Shown here in pieces: positions 25,691 through 33,186 of a stretch of DNA of 64,000 nt. Every line of letters begins with the position of its first letter. Positions within the stretch are counted from its first letter, which is position 1. A model generated the notes under the pieces. That model saw nothing but the letters and a program-made list of their open reading frames with translations, did not search any database and had not been told where the DNA came from. The position numbers and the translations under genes are program-made. The DNA is taken from the NCBI RefSeq assembly GCF_027594425.1, contig NZ_CP115159.1, forward strand, positions 434,001 to 498,000. The letters are read 5' to 3'. The DNA is from Zunongwangia sp. HGR-M22 (GTDB lineage Bacteria > Bacteroidota > Bacteroidia > Flavobacteriales > Flavobacteriaceae).

Positions 25691-27121
25691 ATGGCTATAG
25701 AAATCAAAGTACCACAAATAGCGGACGGAGTAGAAACGGCAACAGTTTCCGAAATATTAGTCGCTGAAGGAGATAAAATTGAAAAAGACCAGGGCGTTAT
25801 TGCTGTAGAAAGTGATAAAGCTTCTGTTGAGGTTCCAAGTTCAGACGCCGGAACGGTAAAAGAAATAAAGATTAGTGAAGGTGATGAGGTTGAAGTCGGT
25901 CAGGTAATTATTTTGCTAGAAGGCGACGGTGAATCTGATGGAGAGGACGATGATGCTGCTGAAGAATCTTCAGAAGATACAGAAGAAAATGAAGACACTT
26001 CCGAAGAAGAAAATGAAGATGATGCTGCTGAAGAAGATAGTGGCAAGAAAAAAAAGAAAGTAAAAGAAGAGAAAGCTAGCGAGAGCAAAGATTCTGACGA
26101 TGATGAAGAGGAAGACTCTGACGGAGATGACGAAGAAAAGGAGGAAAAAGCTTCTAAAAATGATGAATCTGAATCTGATGATGAAGATAAAGAGGAGAAG
26201 AAAAAATCAAACAAATCTTCAGGGAAATCTACCGGAGCCGGAATTCAGGCTTCACCGGGAACTCGTCGTTTAGCGAGAGAGCTTGGGGTAGATCTTAGTG
26301 AATTGGCAGAAGAAATTTCAGGAAAAATTTCAGAAAAAGATGTCAAAGAATTTGCTAAAGGCGGAAGTCAAAAATCTACAAAATCAGCTTCAGTTTCTTT
26401 ACCGGATTTTGAAAAATTCGGAAATGTAAAACGTGAGCCATTAAACAATATCCGAAAAGCAACAGCTAAAAATGTTACGGCTTCCTGGCAAGCAGTACCA
26501 CATGTTTTTCAGTTTGATGAAGCCGATATTACCGATATTCAGCAATATTTAGAAGCAAATCAGGATAAAGCTGAAAAAGCCGGGGGAAAATTAACCATTA
26601 CGGCATTGCTTACGAAGATCGTTGCCAGTGCGTTGGTTCGATTTCCAAAGTTTAACGCCAGCGTAGATATGGAAAATCAGGAAATGATCCTGAAAAATTA
26701 TGTGAATATCGGGATTGCAGTTGCTACCGAAAAAGGATTGTTAGTACCGGTAATTAAAGATGCCGACAAGAAAAGTATCATAGAAATTGCTGCGGAATTA
26801 ACCAATATCGCTGAAAAGGCAAGAGATGGTAAATTGAGTAAAGAAGATATGGAGGGCGCCAACTTCTCTATTTCTAATCTTGGCGGAATTGGCGGAACTA
26901 ATTTTACACCTATTGTGCCCGCACCACAATCGGGGATTTTAGGAATTTCACGTTCGGCAAAAAAGCCTGTTTATATTGACAACGAATTTAAACCAAGAGA
27001 GATTTTACCGCTTAGTTTATCCTACGATCATCGTTTAATCGATGGTGCTGATGGTGCTGCATTTATCAATTGGATCACTCAGGCGTTGGAAGATCCTTAC
27101 AAAGCCTTGCTTGGTGTGTAA
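25691..27121 (+). CDS. aceF: Dihydrolipoamide acetyltransferase (E2) with very acidic linker
   Basis: Core of the pyruvate dehydrogenase complex (476 residues). One lipoyl domain (1-78) carries the lipoylated Lys in ESDKASVEVPS. A low-complexity linker (about 78-183) follows, with 50 Asp/Glu in residues 81-180 by my count, plus Ser and Lys. A peripheral-subunit-binding domain (about 184-225) begins ASPGTRRLARELGVDLSEL. The catalytic acyltransferase domain (about 240-476) has the active-site His in SYDHRLIDGADGAAF. E2 linkers are normally Ala/Pro-rich, and E. coli AceF has three lipoyl domains, so this linker is notable. It lies between aceE and lpd. Confidence 0.95.
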   Translation: MAIEIKVPQIADGVETATVSEILVAEGDKIEKDQGVIAVESDKASVEVPSSDAGTVKEIKISEGDEVEVGQVIILLEGDGESDGEDDDAAEESSEDTEENEDTSEEENEDDAAEEDSGKKKKKVKEEKASESKDSDDDEEEDSDGDDEEKEEKASKNDESESDDEDKEEKKKSNKSSGKSTGAGIQASPGTRRLARELGVDLSELAEEISGKISEKDVKEFAKGGSQKSTKSASVSLPDFEKFGNVKREPLNNIRKATAKNVTASWQAVPHVFQFDEADITDIQQYLEANQDKAEKAGGKLTITALLTKIVASALVRFPKFNASVDMENQEMILKNYVNIGIAVATEKGLLVPVIKDADKKSIIEIAAELTNIAEKARDGKLSKEDMEGANFSISNLGGIGGTNFTPIVPAPQSGILGISRSAKKPVYIDNEFKPREILPLSLSYDHRLIDGADGAAFINWITQALEDPYKALLGV

Positions 27122-27149
27122 TTAGGATTCCATTTAGCTAAGCTTAAGA

Positions 27150-27212
27150 GTTTAGAAAAGTAATTTTATTGTTCTAAACAACCTTTGCAATATTGAAATC
27201 TCGATTATCGAG
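27150..27212 (+). promoter_or_regulatory. Two inverted repeats between aceF and lpdA
   Basis: GTTTAGAA (27150-27157) pairs with TTCTAAAC (27172-27179) over a 14-nt loop, and CTCGAT-T-ATCGAG (27200-27212) is a second perfect repeat 12 bp before the lpdA ATG. Neither has a T-run. They may tune the E3 to E1/E2 ratio or bind a regulator. Confidence 0.35.
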
Positions 27213-27224
27213 TAAAAATAAATT

Positions 27225-28640
27225 ATGGCAGATAGCAAGAAAGATAAAAAAGAACTGATAGTAATTGGTGCAGGCTCGGGTGGTTATGCAGCCGCTTTTC
27301 GAGCAGCCGATTTAGGGATTAAAACCACGCTAATCGATCCGGAAGCTAATCCCGGTGGTGTATGTTTATATCGGGGTTGTATTCCCTCGAAAGCTTTATT
27401 ACATGTAGCTAAAGTGAAAAAAGAGGCTGCAGAATTATCGAATTTCGGAGTGAGTTTTGGCGAGCCTGAAATCGATGTGAAGAAAATAGGAAAGTGGAAA
27501 GATGATGTTGTAAAAAAACTAACCGGTGGTTTAGGTCAGCTTAGTAAAGCCAGGAAAGTTGAGTTTATCCAGGGGAAAGCTTTTTTTAAAGATGAAAAAG
27601 CGCTGGAAGTTGAAGAAAATTCTGGTGATTCGTACGAACTTGAATTCGAAAATGCAATTATCGCTACAGGATCTACACCAACCGAATTACCCAATATCGA
27701 AATAGATCACAAACTTATCTGGAATTCTAAAGATGCACTCGATATTAAAGAAATTCCGAAGAAATTATTAGTGATTGGCGGTGGTTATATTGGATTAGAA
27801 CTTGGTAGTGTGTATGCAAATTTGGGAAGTGAAGTTTCTATTGCTGAAATGACTTCTGGTTTTTTACCGGGAGCTGATCGTGATCTGGTAAAGGTTTTTG
27901 AAAAAGAACAGCCTTTTAAAAATCTGTATTTTGATACTAAAGTTGAAAAGGTTGAGGTGAAAAAGAAGAAAGTTGAAGTGGTATTGAAGTCGGGCGATAA
28001 AGAGCAGAAAAAGAAATTCGATCGTGTTTTAGTAGCTATTGGGCGTAAACCGAATACTAAAGCCAGTAAACCACAAAATGCGGGAGTAGAAATTGGAGAA
28101 GATGGTTTTATAAAAGTTTTCAGTAATCGTAAAACTTCAGCAAATAATATTTATGCGATAGGTGATATTACCGGCCAGCCCATGTTAGCGCACAAAGCTT
28201 CCCACGAAGGTCGTGTTGCTGCGGAAGTAATTAAAGGTGAGAAAGGTTCATCTTACGATGCTAAAGTAATTCCTGCGATCGTTTTTACTGATCCTGAAAT
28301 TGCCTGGTGTGGACTTACAGAGGAAGAGCTAAATTCTTCGAATATCGATGCGAAAGTGGTAAAATTTCCATGGTCGGCTTCCGGAAGAGCTAAAGCTTTA
28401 GGAACCGATAACGGACTTACAAAATTGATTGTAGAGAGAGAATCTGAAATTATTCTGGGCGGTGGCGTTGCCGGTAAAAATGCAGGTAGTTTAATTCCTG
28501 AAATTGCACTAGCTATAGAAATGGGCACCACTGCAAGAGATCTGGCACTTACTATACATCCGCATCCAACATTATCGGAAACAATTATGGAGAGTGCTGA
28601 ATTGTTTTATGGAAGCCCAACACATATTGTTGATAAATAA
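27225..28640 (+). CDS. lpdA: Dihydrolipoamide dehydrogenase (E3)
   Basis: FAD/NAD flavoprotein that reoxidises the lipoyl arm of E2. The 471 residues include the FAD-binding GAGSGGYAAAFRAADLG (15-31), the redox-active disulfide Cys47/Cys52 in GGVCLYRGCIPSKALLH, the NAD-binding GGGYIGLELGSVYANLG, and the C-terminal interface with the catalytic His-Glu pair in TIHPHPTLSETI. It is separated from aceF by 103 bp with inverted repeats but no terminator, so it is probably co-transcribed. A terminator follows. Confidence 0.96.
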   Translation: MADSKKDKKELIVIGAGSGGYAAAFRAADLGIKTTLIDPEANPGGVCLYRGCIPSKALLHVAKVKKEAAELSNFGVSFGEPEIDVKKIGKWKDDVVKKLTGGLGQLSKARKVEFIQGKAFFKDEKALEVEENSGDSYELEFENAIIATGSTPTELPNIEIDHKLIWNSKDALDIKEIPKKLLVIGGGYIGLELGSVYANLGSEVSIAEMTSGFLPGADRDLVKVFEKEQPFKNLYFDTKVEKVEVKKKKVEVVLKSGDKEQKKKFDRVLVAIGRKPNTKASKPQNAGVEIGEDGFIKVFSNRKTSANNIYAIGDITGQPMLAHKASHEGRVAAEVIKGEKGSSYDAKVIPAIVFTDPEIAWCGLTEEELNSSNIDAKVVKFPWSASGRAKALGTDNGLTKLIVERESEIILGGGVAGKNAGSLIPEIALAIEMGTTARDLALTIHPHPTLSETIMESAELFYGSPTHIVDK

Positions 28641-28690
28641 TTTTAAGCTAAAAGTCAGTATTTATTAGGGGTTTGAAAATGCAAATAATC

Positions 28691-28725
28691 TAAAGCGAGA
28701 TTTTAACTTTCTCGCTTTATTTATT
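28691..28725 (+). terminator. Intrinsic terminator after lpdA
   Basis: AAAGCGAGA (28692-28700) pairs with TCTCGCTTT (28710-28718) over a 9-nt loop, followed by an A/T-rich tract with T runs. Confidence 0.85.
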
Positions 28726-28729
28726 TTTA

Positions 28730-28766
28730 TACTTTTGGAATTAATCCAATAAATAGGATTAATTCC
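28730..28766 (+). promoter_or_regulatory. Promoter -7 box overlapped by a perfect 11-bp inverted repeat upstream of the Y-family polymerase
   Basis: TACTTTTG (28730-28737) fits the -7 consensus TAnnTTTG; no TTG is found at the usual -33 distance. Its last G starts GGAATTAATCC (28737-28747), which is exactly mirrored by GGATTAATTCC (28756-28766) across 8 bp. The repeat covers the expected transcription start and ends 7 bp before the ATG at 28774. That placement suits a repressor operator, for example of a damage response. It could alternatively act as a leader hairpin. Confidence 0.55.
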
Positions 28767-28773
28767 ATTTTGT

Positions 28774-29991
28774 ATGATTTCAAAAGCTATTTTACATCTC
28801 GATCTGGATTCGTTTTTTGTTTCTGTAGAACGAAAACATCATTCAGAATTAAATAATAAACCGGTAATCGTTGGCGGAATGGGAGATCGTGGCGTGGTGG
28901 CTTCCTGTAGTTATGAAACCAGAAAGTTTGGAGTACGATCTGGCATGCCCATGAAAATTGCCAGAAGACTTTGCCCACAGGCAGTTTATATAAAAGGAAA
29001 TGCTAGTATTTACACTAAAGAGTCGCATTTGGTAACCGAGATTATTAAAAATCAGGTGCCTTTATTTGAAAAAGCGAGTGTGGACGAATTTTATGCAGAT
29101 CTTACAGGGATGGATCGTTTTTTTGGAATAGAAGGCTTTGCTAAAGAATTAAGGCAAAATATCATTAAAGAAAGTGGTTTACCAATTTCGGTTGGATTAT
29201 CACAAAATAAGGTAGTCTCTAAAATTGCCACCAGCGAGATTAAACCCGATGCGATGAGTGTGATTAGGCATGGCACCGAAAAAGATTTTTTAGCTCCTTT
29301 AGACGTTAATAAAATTCCGATGATTGGGAACAAGACGTTTCAGTTACTTATGGGCTTAGGGGTTTATAAAGTAAAAACGCTTCAGGAGATGCCGGTAGAA
29401 GTTTTAGAAGGCGTTTTAGGAAAAAACGGGCGTACCATCTGGAAACGCGCTAACGGAATAGATGATTCGCCAATCATTGCGTTTCATGATCGAAAATCGA
29501 TTTCTAACGAGCGGACTTTTCATAAGGATACTACAGATATTACGCGTTTGCATGCCACTTTGGTTGCGATGACCGAGAGTTTGGCGTTTCAGTTGCGGCG
29601 AGGCAATAAACTGGCTTCTAATATTAGTGTGAAGCTTCGGTATTCAGATTTTCAAACCAGTACACTTCAGGCAAAGATTCCGTATACCAGTGCCGATCAT
29701 ATTTTAATTCCGAAGGCAGAAGAACTTTTCAAAAAACTATACAATCGTAGGGTGTTGATTCGGCTTGTGGGAGTGAAATTAAGCGGACTTGTAGGCGGGC
29801 ATTACCAGATCAATCTATTTGATGACAGTGAAAAAATGCTGAATTTATATAACTCTCTAGACCGAATTAAAAATAAATATGGCGAGCGTAGCGTGGTAAG
29901 AGCAGTAAGCATGGGTGCCAGAACGATTGGAAGAATGCGAAATCCTTTTGATGGCGAACCACCAATTGTACTCGCGCATCGAAATCAATAA
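28774..29991 (+). CDS. dinB: Y-family DNA polymerase (DinB/Pol IV-like), probably translesion
   Basis: Error-prone polymerase that bypasses lesions, 405 residues. Catalytic acids are intact: the N-terminal HLDLDSFFVSVE block (Asp10 and Asp12; Asp10 matches Asp8 of E. coli Pol IV) and Asp104/Glu105 in SVDEFYADLTG, so it is not a dead ImuB-type subunit. Thumb and little-finger regions follow, and NLFDDSEK near residue 350 might be a clamp-binding segment (inference). It forms a two-gene cassette with a short DnaE-like polymerase starting 46 bp downstream, an arrangement like the imuB-dnaE2 mutasome of other bacteria. No LexA-like or S24 repressor gene is next to it. Confidence 0.92.
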   Translation: MISKAILHLDLDSFFVSVERKHHSELNNKPVIVGGMGDRGVVASCSYETRKFGVRSGMPMKIARRLCPQAVYIKGNASIYTKESHLVTEIIKNQVPLFEKASVDEFYADLTGMDRFFGIEGFAKELRQNIIKESGLPISVGLSQNKVVSKIATSEIKPDAMSVIRHGTEKDFLAPLDVNKIPMIGNKTFQLLMGLGVYKVKTLQEMPVEVLEGVLGKNGRTIWKRANGIDDSPIIAFHDRKSISNERTFHKDTTDITRLHATLVAMTESLAFQLRRGNKLASNISVKLRYSDFQTSTLQAKIPYTSADHILIPKAEELFKKLYNRRVLIRLVGVKLSGLVGGHYQINLFDDSEKMLNLYNSLDRIKNKYGERSVVRAVSMGARTIGRMRNPFDGEPPIVLAHRNQ

Positions 29992-30037
29992 TTGAAGCTA
30001 GAAGTATCTATTCTAGACTATAGAGGAAAGGGAAATT

Positions 30038-33007
30038 ATGTACTTAAATTGTCATTCTTATTTTTCGTTGAGGTATGGTACTTTTTCTGAAAAGGATCTG
30101 CTGAAATTAGCAATATCTAATAATACCAGCTTTGTAGCCCTTACCGATATTAATAATACTTCTGCTTGTCTAAATTTTTTAAAACAGGCCGGGGATTTTC
30201 CTGTAAAACCGCTTGTAGGGATCGATTTTCGTAATGGTGTAGATCAGCAATATGTGGTGATCGCTAAAAATCGTGACGGATTTAGACAGATGAATGCTCA
30301 TCTCTCAGGACATCTTCATGCTAAAAAGAATTTTGATCAAAATGCGCCAATATTAGCAAATTGCTTTGTGATCTATCCTTTTAAAAAAGTGCAGGAAACT
30401 AATAAAACTGATTTTGGAGAAAATGAATTCATCGGAGTTTCAGTACGTGATCTCAATAAACTGAAATTTTCGAAGTATAAAAAGTACACTTCAAAATTGG
30501 TGGTTTTGCAGCCTGTTTCTTTCCGAAGTAAAAAAGATTTTAACGCGCATCGATTATTGCGAGCTATCGATAATAATACATTGCTGAGTAAACTTCCGGT
30601 CGAAGAGCAGGCAGATCCTGAAGATAAAATGCTTTCCGAAGAAAAATTAACTGAAGCTTTTAATGAATTTCCTGAAATTTTATCGAATACTGAAGCGCTA
30701 GCTGAAAATTGTAATGTTGAATTTACTTTTAGTAAAAAGCAAAACAATAATTTATCGAAAATCGAAGGTAAAAAAGCTGATGAATTTAAGCTTAGAAAAT
30801 TATGTTTTGAAAATATTGAAAAACGATATCCTGAAGCTACAGAAAAGGTTTATGCACGTTTGGATAAAGAGCTTACGGCGATTATAAAATTAGGTTTTGT
30901 TTCTTACTTTTTGATTAATTATGAGATTGTAAAATACGCCCGCAAAAAAAAATATCCGGTAATTGGGCGAGGAAGCGGTGCTAACTCGATCGTGGCTTAT
31001 ATTATTGGAATTACCAATGTAGATCCCATAGAACTGGATCTTTATTTTGAACGTTTTATTAACGAAAACCGAAGCTCACCACCAGATTTTGATATCGATT
31101 TCTCCTGGAAAGACCGTGAGGATGTTACTCGTTTTATTTTTGATAGTTTCGATAATGTAGCGCTAATGGGAACTTATGTTACCTTTAAGCGGCGTGCGGT
31201 AATCAGGGAATTAGGAAAGGTTTTTGGGCTTCCCAAAGCCGAGATCGATAAGCTTTCTTCGGGAAAATTTCATGTTTCCAGTTTAGATAAAATGGAACTT
31301 TTGGTCTTAAATTATGGAAATTTGATTGCTGGTTTTCCTAATTATTTAAGTGTACATTCTGGCGGAATTTTGATTCTGGAGGAAGAGGTTTTTAATTACG
31401 GAGCGACTTTTTTACCTCCTAAAAATTTCCAGACGATCCAGATCGATATGAATATTGCTGAAGAAGTTGGGATTCATAAATTCGACATTTTGGCGCAGCG
31501 AGGTTTGTCTAAAATCACCGATACTTTAGAGTTGATTCGGCAAAATCAGCCTGAAGCTTTTGTTGAAAATATCGATGATATTCCAAAATTCAAAAATGAT
31601 CCAAAAATTAATGATCTTCTTAAGATTGGTGATTGTATGGGGGTTTTTTATGTAGAATCGCCTGCAATGCGAGGATTGCTAACCAAACTTCAAACTCAGG
31701 ATTATATGAATCTTGTGGCGGCAAGTTCGATTATTCGACCGGGAATTTCCAGTGGCGGAATGAAAGAAGAGTATATCAAGCGACATCGTAATCCTGAAAG
31801 ACGAAAGCAGGGACATCCGGTAATGTTAGAGATCATGGACGATACTTACGGAATTATGGTGTATCAGGAAGATGTGATGAAAGTAGCGCATCATTTTGCC
31901 GGTTTAAGTTTTGATGATGCCGATGTTTTGCGAAGAGGGATGAGTGGTAAGAAAACTTCAAGAGGACAAATGGAGAAGATTGAAGCGCAATTCCGCAGTA
32001 ATTGTAAAGAGAAAGGCTATACACAACAGATCACCGATGAGGTTTGGGAACAGATTTCTTCGTTTGCCGGTTATGCTTTTCCTAAAGGTCATTCGGCTTC
32101 TTATGCGGTGGAAAGTTACCAAAGTTTATATCTGAAAAAATATTTTCCGTTAGAATTTATGGTGGCGGTGCTTAATAACGGTGGCGGATTTTATTCGGTT
32201 GAAACCTATGTTCAGGAAATAAAAAATTGTGGCGGGAATGTGCATGCTCCCTGCATTAATAACAGCGATCATCCCAATACGATTTTTGATAAAAATATTT
32301 ACCTGGGCTTTGGATATATCAAAGAGCTGGAAACAAGAACGGTACAGCAAATTCTGGAGAATCGACAGTTTTTTGGGTATTATAAATCGCTGGATGATTT
32401 TATCGACAGGGTAGAAATTTCAATAGAGCAACTTAGGATTTTATTAAAAGTCGGGGCGTTTCGATTTACAGGGAAAGACAAACATCAACTGCTTTGGGAA
32501 GCTTATTTCAGAAAAATAAAATCAAAAAAGAAAACCGATCAGCCAAGACTTTTTAAAATCGAGCATAAAGAGTACACTTTGCCTAAATTTCAATATTCGA
32601 TGTTAGTTGATGCTTACGATCAAATAGAGCTTTTGGGTTTTCCGTTATGTAGTTATTTTGAATTATTACAGCAGCCGGTAAAGCAATCTGTAAGTGTAAA
32701 ACAGCTTAAAGATTTTGTAGGAAAAAAAGTAAGAATTTACGGGAAATTGATTTGTACGAAAAAAACAACAACTTCTAATGGCAAAGAAATGTGCTTTGCC
32801 ACATTCTATGATGTAAACTATAATATTTTCGACACGGTACAGTTTCCAGATAATGTAGCGAAGTATCCATTATATAATAAAGGAATTTACCTATGTATAG
32901 GAAAAGTGAATAAGGAGTTTGATTATATTTCTATTGATGCTGATATCATCGAATTTCAGAAAATTCAGGTAGATCCTCGTTTAGTGTATTCTCAATTTAG
33001 TGCCTAA
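30038..33007 (+). CDS. Short DnaE-type DNA polymerase III alpha subunit, probably error-prone (DnaE2-like)
   Basis: C-family polymerase of 989 residues, clearly shorter than replicative DnaE (about 1160). Catalytic acids are present in PDFDIDF (349-355) and KFD (Asp483). Other alpha-subunit blocks are IGRGSGANSIVAYIIGIT, GVMVYQEDVMKVAH-like IMVYQEDVMKVAHHFAGL, RRGMSGKK and FPKGHSASYAV. The N-terminal PHP domain looks degraded: the usual HxH opening reads NCHSYFS, and the usual TDHGN reads TDINN. The C-terminus has a helix-hairpin-helix and an OB fold (VRIYGKLICTKKTTT) but no clear tau-binding extension. Coupling to a Y-family polymerase supports a translesion role. Confidence 0.9.
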   Translation: MYLNCHSYFSLRYGTFSEKDLLKLAISNNTSFVALTDINNTSACLNFLKQAGDFPVKPLVGIDFRNGVDQQYVVIAKNRDGFRQMNAHLSGHLHAKKNFDQNAPILANCFVIYPFKKVQETNKTDFGENEFIGVSVRDLNKLKFSKYKKYTSKLVVLQPVSFRSKKDFNAHRLLRAIDNNTLLSKLPVEEQADPEDKMLSEEKLTEAFNEFPEILSNTEALAENCNVEFTFSKKQNNNLSKIEGKKADEFKLRKLCFENIEKRYPEATEKVYARLDKELTAIIKLGFVSYFLINYEIVKYARKKKYPVIGRGSGANSIVAYIIGITNVDPIELDLYFERFINENRSSPPDFDIDFSWKDREDVTRFIFDSFDNVALMGTYVTFKRRAVIRELGKVFGLPKAEIDKLSSGKFHVSSLDKMELLVLNYGNLIAGFPNYLSVHSGGILILEEEVFNYGATFLPPKNFQTIQIDMNIAEEVGIHKFDILAQRGLSKITDTLELIRQNQPEAFVENIDDIPKFKNDPKINDLLKIGDCMGVFYVESPAMRGLLTKLQTQDYMNLVAASSIIRPGISSGGMKEEYIKRHRNPERRKQGHPVMLEIMDDTYGIMVYQEDVMKVAHHFAGLSFDDADVLRRGMSGKKTSRGQMEKIEAQFRSNCKEKGYTQQITDEVWEQISSFAGYAFPKGHSASYAVESYQSLYLKKYFPLEFMVAVLNNGGGFYSVETYVQEIKNCGGNVHAPCINNSDHPNTIFDKNIYLGFGYIKELETRTVQQILENRQFFGYYKSLDDFIDRVEISIEQLRILLKVGAFRFTGKDKHQLLWEAYFRKIKSKKKTDQPRLFKIEHKEYTLPKFQYSMLVDAYDQIELLGFPLCSYFELLQQPVKQSVSVKQLKDFVGKKVRIYGKLICTKKTTTSNGKEMCFATFYDVNYNIFDTVQFPDNVAKYPLYNKGIYLCIGKVNKEFDYISIDADIIEFQKIQVDPRLVYSQFSA

Positions 33008-33186
33008 ATCTAATTTTGCTTCTAACTGCTAAAACGTTTATAGAGATTTTTATTTGTTAAAGAGCTGCATTTCATCGATTTAAATTGATTTTTAACGAAA
33101 TTTTATGTTTTATTTGTGATACCAATAACACCTAACCAAAATGTATTTCAACCTAATAATTAACTATAACCTTACTAGTAGTTGTT

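Noticed and set aside
25900-26214. Ser/Phe-rich minus-strand reading frame of about 104 codons
   Set aside because: It is the complement of the Asp/Glu-codon-rich AceF linker; the skewed composition explains the open frame.
28774-29991. ImuB (inactive Y-family subunit)
   Set aside because: All catalytic acids (Asp10, Asp104, Glu105) are present, so it should be an active polymerase.
33011-33018. TAATTTTG as promoter of the large surface-protein gene
   Set aside because: No -33 element at the right distance and the leader would be about 170 nt; such AT-rich matches are frequent by chance.
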